Of a DNA stretch of 64,000 bases, positions 59,346 through 64,000 are shown one piece after another. The number at the start of each line of letters is the position of its first letter. Positions within the stretch are counted from its first letter, which is position 1. The notes below the pieces were generated by a model that saw only the letters and a list, made by a program, of their open reading frames with translations, made no database searches and was not told the origin of the DNA. The position numbers and the translations under genes were made by a program. Source of the DNA: Clostridia bacterium (lineage in GTDB: Bacteria > Bacillota > Clostridia > Oscillospirales > Acutalibacteraceae); contig JAFTUG010000016.1 of assembly GCA_017466365.1 (NCBI GenBank), forward strand, positions 248,001 through 312,000, read 5' to 3'.

Positions 59346-60353
59346 TCAGTTAATTTCAACGCTTTCGCCCTTTTCGGAGGATTTGTAGCAGGCAAAAACA
59401 AGCTTTGCCGCATTGCCGCCCTCAAAGGCATCAATTTCAAATTTTCTGCCTGATTTCAAGCAGTCATAGTAATCATTAATAAGAATGGAATGACCAACAC
59501 CCCAATAGCTCTGTCCGTGATAAACCGCCTCGGGTCTTTCGCAGGCTTCGGTAATATTGTTGTTTTTATCAATCGTATAAAGCCTGTCACCCTCAAAACG
59601 CAGCTTGCCGTTTTCAAACGATATCTCAATAAAAACATCCGAGTTTTCAGCGTAAGCCGTTGTGGCATACATTATTGCTGTGATGCCGCTTTCAAGCTCC
59701 ATGAGTACGCTTGCGTTATCCTCTACTTCAATTATGCCTTTCAAATGGTCATTTGAAACATGAGCGGTAACACTTTTACATTTTCCGCAAAGGTATTCAA
59801 TGAGGTCAAGTGTATGTATGGACTGATTTATAAGAACTCCGCCGCACTCTTTATCGAGTGTGCCGTGCCAATCGTCGGAATAATAATCCTCGCCTCTGCT
59901 CCATGTCACAAAAGCACGGGCAGAGAGAATTTTGCCGAGCGAACCCGAATTGATTATTTTCTTTGCATGAATTACGCAATTGTTATATCTGTTCTGGAAA
60001 CAAACGCCAACCTGCTTGCCGCTTTCTTTCTGTGCCTTGCGGAGACTTTCAACCTCATCGGCTGAAACGGAGCAGGGCTTTTCGGTCAGTATATTTACGC
60101 CCGCTTTTAAAGTCTTTATTGCCATGTCCGTGTGGAGATAGTGCGGTGTACATATATGAACTGCATCAAGTGTTTCATTTTTTAAAAGCTCATCAAAATC
60201 ATAATAAGCTTTTGCACCGTATTCCTTGGCGGCTTCATCTGCTCTTTCGGGCTTTATATCGGCAACGGCAACTATATCGGTATCGGGATTATCGTTCAAA
60301 GCCTTGAGATGCATTTTGGATATGCCTCCGCAGCCTATAACGGCAACTTTCAT
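59346..60353 (-). CDS. Gfo/Idh/MocA-family oxidoreductase
   Basis: A 335-residue NAD(P)-dependent sugar dehydrogenase. The Rossmann loop VAVIGCGGISKMH is followed by AVHICTPHYLHTDMAIKTLKAGVNILTEKP and the C-terminal SIHTLDLIEYLCG; the Lys of EKP and the His of HTLD are the family's catalytic positions. I chose the ATG at 60353, after AGAGGAAG. It is 18 nt downstream of the fused isomerase-dehydrogenase and 22 nt upstream of the SDR gene. Confidence 0.88.
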   Translation of the reverse strand: MKVAVIGCGGISKMHLKALNDNPDTDIVAVADIKPERADEAAKEYGAKAYYDFDELLKNETLDAVHICTPHYLHTDMAIKTLKAGVNILTEKPCSVSADEVESLRKAQKESGKQVGVCFQNRYNNCVIHAKKIINSGSLGKILSARAFVTWSRGEDYYSDDWHGTLDKECGGVLINQSIHTLDLIEYLCGKCKSVTAHVSNDHLKGIIEVEDNASVLMELESGITAIMYATTAYAENSDVFIEISFENGKLRFEGDRLYTIDKNNNITEACERPEAVYHGQSYWGVGHSILINDYYDCLKSGRKFEIDAFEGGNAAKLVFACYKSSEKGESVEIN

Positions 60354-60371
60354 AAAACCGCTTCCTCTCAA

Positions 60372-62393
60372 TCAGAAAGTAGAGGACATATCGCCCTGAA
60401 TTGACTCAACAACAACGTCTTTTTCTGCCTTGCCTGCGGCAATCTTCTTCTGAAGCTCTGCGTAATAAACATCCTCGTCAACGGGAAGCTCGATTTCCTT
60501 GCCGAGCCATGCGGAAAGGTGAGCGGCATTGGAGATTGAAAGACCTCTGATGCCTTCTTCGCCCTTTGCAACAAGCTCTTCGCCGCGAAGAATTGCAGCT
60601 GCAAATTTGTTGCATACTTCGGAATGCTGCTTGTTTCTGCCGTCGGTTTCAACTTCAATCCATTCGCCCTTGATTGAGCCGAAGCCTTCGGTGGCATTTG
60701 CGCAATGTTCTGATGTGAACTGTTCAAGCTTATAAAGACGGAGCTTATCGTTTTCACAAACAAGCTTACCGCCGTCAAGAGTGATTTCAAAACGGTTTGT
60801 GCCGGGGTAGTCGCCTGTTGTTGTTATGAATGTACCTGTTGCACCGTTAGCATATTCTGCATAGATTGTAACATCGTCTTCAACCTCGATGTTGTGCCAC
60901 TTGCCTTCGTGAACAAATGCCTTTACCTTAACGGGAAGGCCGCAAATCCACTGCCAGAGATCAAGATTATGGGGGCACTGATTAAGGAGGACGCCGCCGC
61001 CTTCGCCTGCCCATGTTGCACGCCATCCGCCTGAATTATAATATGCCTGAGTGCGGTACCAGTCGGTGATAATCCAGCTTACTCTCTTGATTTCGCCGAG
61101 TTCGCCGCTCTGAACGAGTTCACGCATCTTTCTGTAAACGCAGTTTGTGCGCTGATTATACATGATACCGAAAATGAGGTCTGTTTTTGCAGCAGCCTCG
61201 TTCATTTCTCTTACCTGCTTTGTGTAAACACCTGCGGGTTTTTCTGTGAGAACATGAACACCCTTTGAGAATGCATACTGTGCAATGGGTGAGTGGTCAT
61301 AGTGAGGAGTTGCGATAAGAGCAACATCAACCTCGCCGCTGTCGATAAGTTCTTCTGCGGAGTTATATGTTTTGATATTGGGCATAAGCTCTTTTGCGCC
61401 TTCAAGTCTCTTGGGGTCGATATCTGCGCATGCTGTGATGCGAAGTTCTTTATGAGCGCCCTTAAGGTGCATGTTGATATGTGAACGGCCCATGTTGCCA
61501 ACGCCGATAATGCCAAATCTTACGGGCTGAACCTTTGTTTCGATAATATTGTGAATTGCCGAGCAAGCAGCGGCAAATGAAGTTTTGTTGTCGGGATAAA
61601 CAAATTTGCTGTTCATCTTTGATGCTGTTGAATCATCGGGTTCAAGGTTATCAAGACCTTCAAAAACTCTTAAATGAGGCTCAACAGAAAGGAAATAAAC
61701 CTTTTCTTCCTGATCGAGTTCCTTAAGTATTTCTTCAAGATGACCGTCGCCTTCACCAGCGGGAACAACTGTATCAATTTCTGCAATGCAGTCTTTGATG
61801 TGCATATATGTGATGTAATCTTTGAGAAGCTTAAAGCCTTCTGCGGTGTCACAGCCGCACTGAATGTAGTTTGAGGGGTCAAAAATGCAGCCGAGCTTAT
61901 CGCCGAAATGCTCTGCAAGTTCAAGGCATCTCTCGTGAATGTCGCCGTAAATGCCTTTTTCGTTTTCATGGCAGCAGAGAACGTCGTGTTCGCATGCATA
62001 GTCAACCATAGCGGTAAGTCTTGCGTAAACCTCGTCTTTATATTCTTCGATGCTCTGACCCTTTGTGAAGAAAAAGCTGAACATTCTTATATATTTTGTA
62101 CCGAGAACCTTTGCAACCTCAACTGTCTGCTTGAATGCTTCAAAGTGAGGAGCAAAGTCATCGTCAATTTCGATTTTACCGTAGTGTGAGCCGATTGAAG
62201 AAACCTTAATACCATGCTCATCAAGAAGCTTTTTGAGGTCTTCAGCTTCTTCAACGGTGAAATTTGAAATGTTTTTGCCGTTGACATTACGAAGCTCGAT
62301 GTATTCAATGCCGTTTGCTTTGCAGGCAGCTATCTGCTCAAGAATATCAGGTGATGCTTCATCTGCAAATGCTGAAAATAAGAATTTTGCCAT
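60372..62393 (-). CDS. Fusion of sugar isomerase/epimerase barrel and Gfo/Idh/MocA dehydrogenase
   Basis: A 673-residue two-domain enzyme. Residues 1-285 are an AP_endonuc_2/xylose-isomerase-type barrel with metal ligands in CHENEKG (Glu143), IFDPSN (Asp172), MHIKD (His198) and SVEPH (Glu238). Residues 290-673 are a Gfo/Idh/MocA dehydrogenase (FGIIGVGNMGRSH, TPHYDH, LTEKPAG, NQCPHNLDLWQWICG). These two families usually occur as separate neighbours; here they are one chain, suggesting direct passing of a keto-sugar intermediate. I chose the ATG at 62393, preceded by AGGAGG. It leads the operon with the two oxidoreductases. Confidence 0.87.
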   Translation of the reverse strand: MAKFLFSAFADEASPDILEQIAACKANGIEYIELRNVNGKNISNFTVEEAEDLKKLLDEHGIKVSSIGSHYGKIEIDDDFAPHFEAFKQTVEVAKVLGTKYIRMFSFFFTKGQSIEEYKDEVYARLTAMVDYACEHDVLCCHENEKGIYGDIHERCLELAEHFGDKLGCIFDPSNYIQCGCDTAEGFKLLKDYITYMHIKDCIAEIDTVVPAGEGDGHLEEILKELDQEEKVYFLSVEPHLRVFEGLDNLEPDDSTASKMNSKFVYPDNKTSFAAACSAIHNIIETKVQPVRFGIIGVGNMGRSHINMHLKGAHKELRITACADIDPKRLEGAKELMPNIKTYNSAEELIDSGEVDVALIATPHYDHSPIAQYAFSKGVHVLTEKPAGVYTKQVREMNEAAAKTDLIFGIMYNQRTNCVYRKMRELVQSGELGEIKRVSWIITDWYRTQAYYNSGGWRATWAGEGGGVLLNQCPHNLDLWQWICGLPVKVKAFVHEGKWHNIEVEDDVTIYAEYANGATGTFITTTGDYPGTNRFEITLDGGKLVCENDKLRLYKLEQFTSEHCANATEGFGSIKGEWIEVETDGRNKQHSEVCNKFAAAILRGEELVAKGEEGIRGLSISNAAHLSAWLGKEIELPVDEDVYYAELQKKIAAGKAEKDVVVESIQGDMSSTF

Positions 62394-62433
62394 AATTTTG
62401 CCTCCTAAAATGGATTTTAACCTAATCAAAATA

Positions 62434-62461
62434 ATTTTATCACTTTTTCATAATATTGCAA
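62434..62461 (-). promoter_or_regulatory. Promoter for the sugar oxidoreductase operon
   Basis: Leftward TTGCAA (62456-62461) and TAAAAT (62434-62439) with a 16-nt spacer, about 40 nt before the fused gene. Confidence 0.6.
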
Positions 62462-62516
62462 GTATATATTATAAATAAATTATATAAATCAGTAACAAAA
62501 TCAATGAATTGTTTAA

Positions 62517-62545
62517 TTGACATGTAAAAATATATAAGTTAAAAT
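62517..62545 (+). promoter_or_regulatory. Sigma-A promoter for the secreted lipase
   Basis: TTGACA (62517-62522) and TAAAAT (62540-62545) with a 17-nt spacer, about 44 nt before the ATG at 62589. Confidence 0.78.
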
Positions 62546-62588
62546 AAAAGTGTATCTGATTGCCGAATACGGCAGAAAGGAGCAAAAT

Positions 62589-63857
62589 ATGAAAAAAGCA
62601 ATTGCAATGATTCTTACTTTGGCTATGATTTTCGGCATTGCAGCCGTTCCTGCAAGCGCTGCGGAAATCAACAAAAACAGCAAAACCGATTACCCTTATA
62701 TATTCGTTCACGGCATGGGCGGATGGGGTACTGCGGATTCTTATTATTCGCTTTCTCCTTATTGGGGCGGAGGACTTCTTCCGGGCTCCGATAACGATAT
62801 TATCAGAATTCTCAATGAAAAAGGTATAGAAGCTTATGCTCCGTCGGTAGGACCTTTGAGCAGCGCGTGGGACAGAGCTTGTGAGCTTTATGCACAGCTT
62901 GCGGGAACTGTTGTAGACTACGGCGAGGCTCATTCAAAGGCTCACGGTCACGACAGATACGGCTTCAGCTATGAAGGCAAGGCAACCATGGGCGAGCCTT
63001 GGAATTTAAAGGATAAAATCAACCTTGTAGGTCATTCCTTCGGCGGTGCAACGGTAAGGTTGCTTGCTTCTCTTCTCGCTTACGGCGATGCAGATGAAAT
63101 TGCCGCAACGGGTAAAGATACAAGCCCTCTTTTTAAAGGCGGACATGATTGCATTCATTCCTGCATAACCCTTTCCGCACCTCATAACGGCTCGCAGGTA
63201 GCAAACCTTCTTGTTGACCCGCAGGTAACCATGCTTTTGATTTCTGCGGTTCTTAATATGATCGGAATGGTGTTCGGCAATGATTTTCTTGTTTTTTCTC
63301 TTCAGCTCGGGCAGCATGGTTTAACTCCCGAGCAGGATGAATTCCGTGCTTTGCCCAATCCTTGCGCAGTCTGGAATTTCTATGCAAGCAATGATAACTG
63401 CGGTTATGATATGACATTGAGAGGTGCTGCGGAGCTTAACGAAAAAATCAAGCTTGCACCGAATACATATTACTATTCTTACACAACAGAAAATACATGG
63501 GATATTTCCGAATTTGAGCTTCCTGACAAGGGCTTAAGCATCATTTTCTATATTTCTTCAATGATGCTTGCTTCAACAAAGGGAAAAACCTATGACGGAA
63601 TAAAAATCGAGGGAGACTGGGCAAAAAATGACGGAATAGTGCCTCTCGCATCGGCAAGATATCCTTCGTGCGATGCAGAAACTGCATTAAGTTATGAATC
63701 GGAAATTGAAAAGGGGAACAAGATAAAACCCGGCAGATGGTATTATTTTGAAACCATGACGGGCATGGACCACTTCGATTTCTGCGGCACGAAAGATTAT
63801 CCCGAAGGCTTTGAAGAATTCTATTTCGGAATGGTAAACACGGCAAACAGCAGATAA
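62589..63857 (+). CDS. Secreted lipase, staphylococcal/Bacillus I.5-like
   Basis: A 422-residue exported lipase. A signal peptide (about residues 1-25, ending PASAA) is followed by YIFVHGMGGWG, SSAWDRACELYAQL, DYGEAHS and the nucleophile elbow GHSFGG. It is a clear paralogue of the lipase half of the Xre fusion at 11759-13366, sharing the same motifs in order, but without DNA-binding or membrane segments. I chose the ATG at 62589, after AAAGGAG. Acts outside the cell, probably on lipids or other esters. Confidence 0.9.
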   Translation: MKKAIAMILTLAMIFGIAAVPASAAEINKNSKTDYPYIFVHGMGGWGTADSYYSLSPYWGGGLLPGSDNDIIRILNEKGIEAYAPSVGPLSSAWDRACELYAQLAGTVVDYGEAHSKAHGHDRYGFSYEGKATMGEPWNLKDKINLVGHSFGGATVRLLASLLAYGDADEIAATGKDTSPLFKGGHDCIHSCITLSAPHNGSQVANLLVDPQVTMLLISAVLNMIGMVFGNDFLVFSLQLGQHGLTPEQDEFRALPNPCAVWNFYASNDNCGYDMTLRGAAELNEKIKLAPNTYYYSYTTENTWDISEFELPDKGLSIIFYISSMMLASTKGKTYDGIKIEGDWAKNDGIVPLASARYPSCDAETALSYESEIEKGNKIKPGRWYYFETMTGMDHFDFCGTKDYPEGFEEFYFGMVNTANSR

Positions 63858-63862
63858 AAGCA

Positions 63863-63893
63863 GAAACACCCGAATTCGATTCGGGTGTTTCTT
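63863..63893 (+). terminator. Rho-independent terminator of the secreted lipase
   Basis: Perfect 13-bp stem GAAACACCCGAAT / ATTCGGGTGTTTC (63863-63891) with a T-rich end on both strands. Confidence 0.85.
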
Positions 63894-63920
63894 GATAATA
63901 TATTGCTTTATAAATAATTA

Positions 63921-64000
63921 TCTCTCCCTCAGGGTCCATGACCCAGCCGCTGACGGCGGCGGTCCCCTCTGTCTGCTTTCGCAGACATCTCCCCACACTG
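63921..64000. repeat. Hairpin-rich intergenic repeat, cut by window end
   Basis: Three small perfect hairpins in a row, GGGTC/GACCC, GCCGC/GCGGC and GTCTGC/GCAGAC, in a GC-rich block with no credible reading frame. It looks like an interspersed palindromic element; the right edge is not visible. Confidence 0.45.

Noticed and set aside
1-64000. tRNA, rRNA and known riboswitch search by eye
   Set aside because: No cloverleaf with conserved TTC arm, no rRNA signature and no clear riboswitch core was found in the intergenic regions, though a profile search could still find short RNAs.

Overview
The window looks like chromosomal DNA of an uncultured or gut-type Clostridia (Oscillospirales/Ruminococcaceae-like Firmicute). 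The support is strong AAGGAGG ribosome binding sites, sigma-A promoters with 17-nt spacers, moderate G+C, sortase-type LP(D/E)TG signals, lipoproteins with LSAC lipoboxes, a glgB-glgC-glgD-glgA operon, a YceD-L32 pair, and several proteins of Clostridia-type families (DUF4474, DUF4349, zinc-ribbon kinases). Species cannot be named from sequence alone. No rRNA, tRNA or CRISPR array was seen.

Layout. 1-6545: a phage head cassette running in from the left edge (small and large terminase, portal, prohead protease, decoration protein, major capsid protein, two head-completion-type ORFs, and a last ORF with a fibre-like C-terminal domain), closed by a terminator and followed at once by host genes, with no tail, lysis or integrase genes on this side. 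6549-10650: two membrane-anchored minus-strand proteins, phosphoglucomutase and a 74-residue mini sortase substrate. 10669-13488: a palindromic repeat, then a minus-strand operon led by a protein joining a Xre helix-turn-helix, a membrane segment and an extracellular lipase, with a palindrome upstream. 13626-21028: a minus-strand run of ChbG-like deacetylase, subtilase-LRR protease, GH92 mannosidase and FliB-like methylase. 21079-22800: a PASTA receptor kinase that has lost its catalytic residues. 23023-29708: the glycogen operon with an extra secreted CAP-like gene inside. 29713-37360: a Xre regulator, a histidine phosphatase homologue, GH35 beta-galactosidase, a PPC-repeat secreted protein, a metallophosphoesterase and a GPH-type sugar transporter. 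37516-45687: a 2723-residue InlB-repeat surface protein with IPETG anchor.

45808-51135 holds housekeeping genes (mtaB, a D-Ala-D-Ala carboxypeptidase, pgi, a P-loop gene, yceD, rpmF). 51252-58421 holds small membrane proteins, a zinc-ribbon/TPR protein, a TIM-barrel protein, a flavin reductase, an ECF sigma factor with a probable anti-sigma protein, and lipoproteins. 58475-62393 is a minus-strand sugar oxidoreductase operon whose first gene fuses an isomerase to a Gfo/Idh/MocA dehydrogenase. 62589-63857 is a secreted paralogue of the lipase domain of the Xre-lipase fusion. The window ends in a hairpin-rich repeat.

How it fits together: much of the window serves carbohydrate storage (pgm, pgi, glg genes), glycan use (GH35, GH92, ChbG, transporter, oxidoreductases) and the cell surface (sortase substrates, secreted protease and lipases, PASTA pseudokinase). 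The parts most worth a second look are the tailless capsid cassette, whose protease gene has an ATA where an ATGA overlap start is expected, the Xre-membrane-lipase operon, the receptor pseudokinase and the tiny LPDTG protein.
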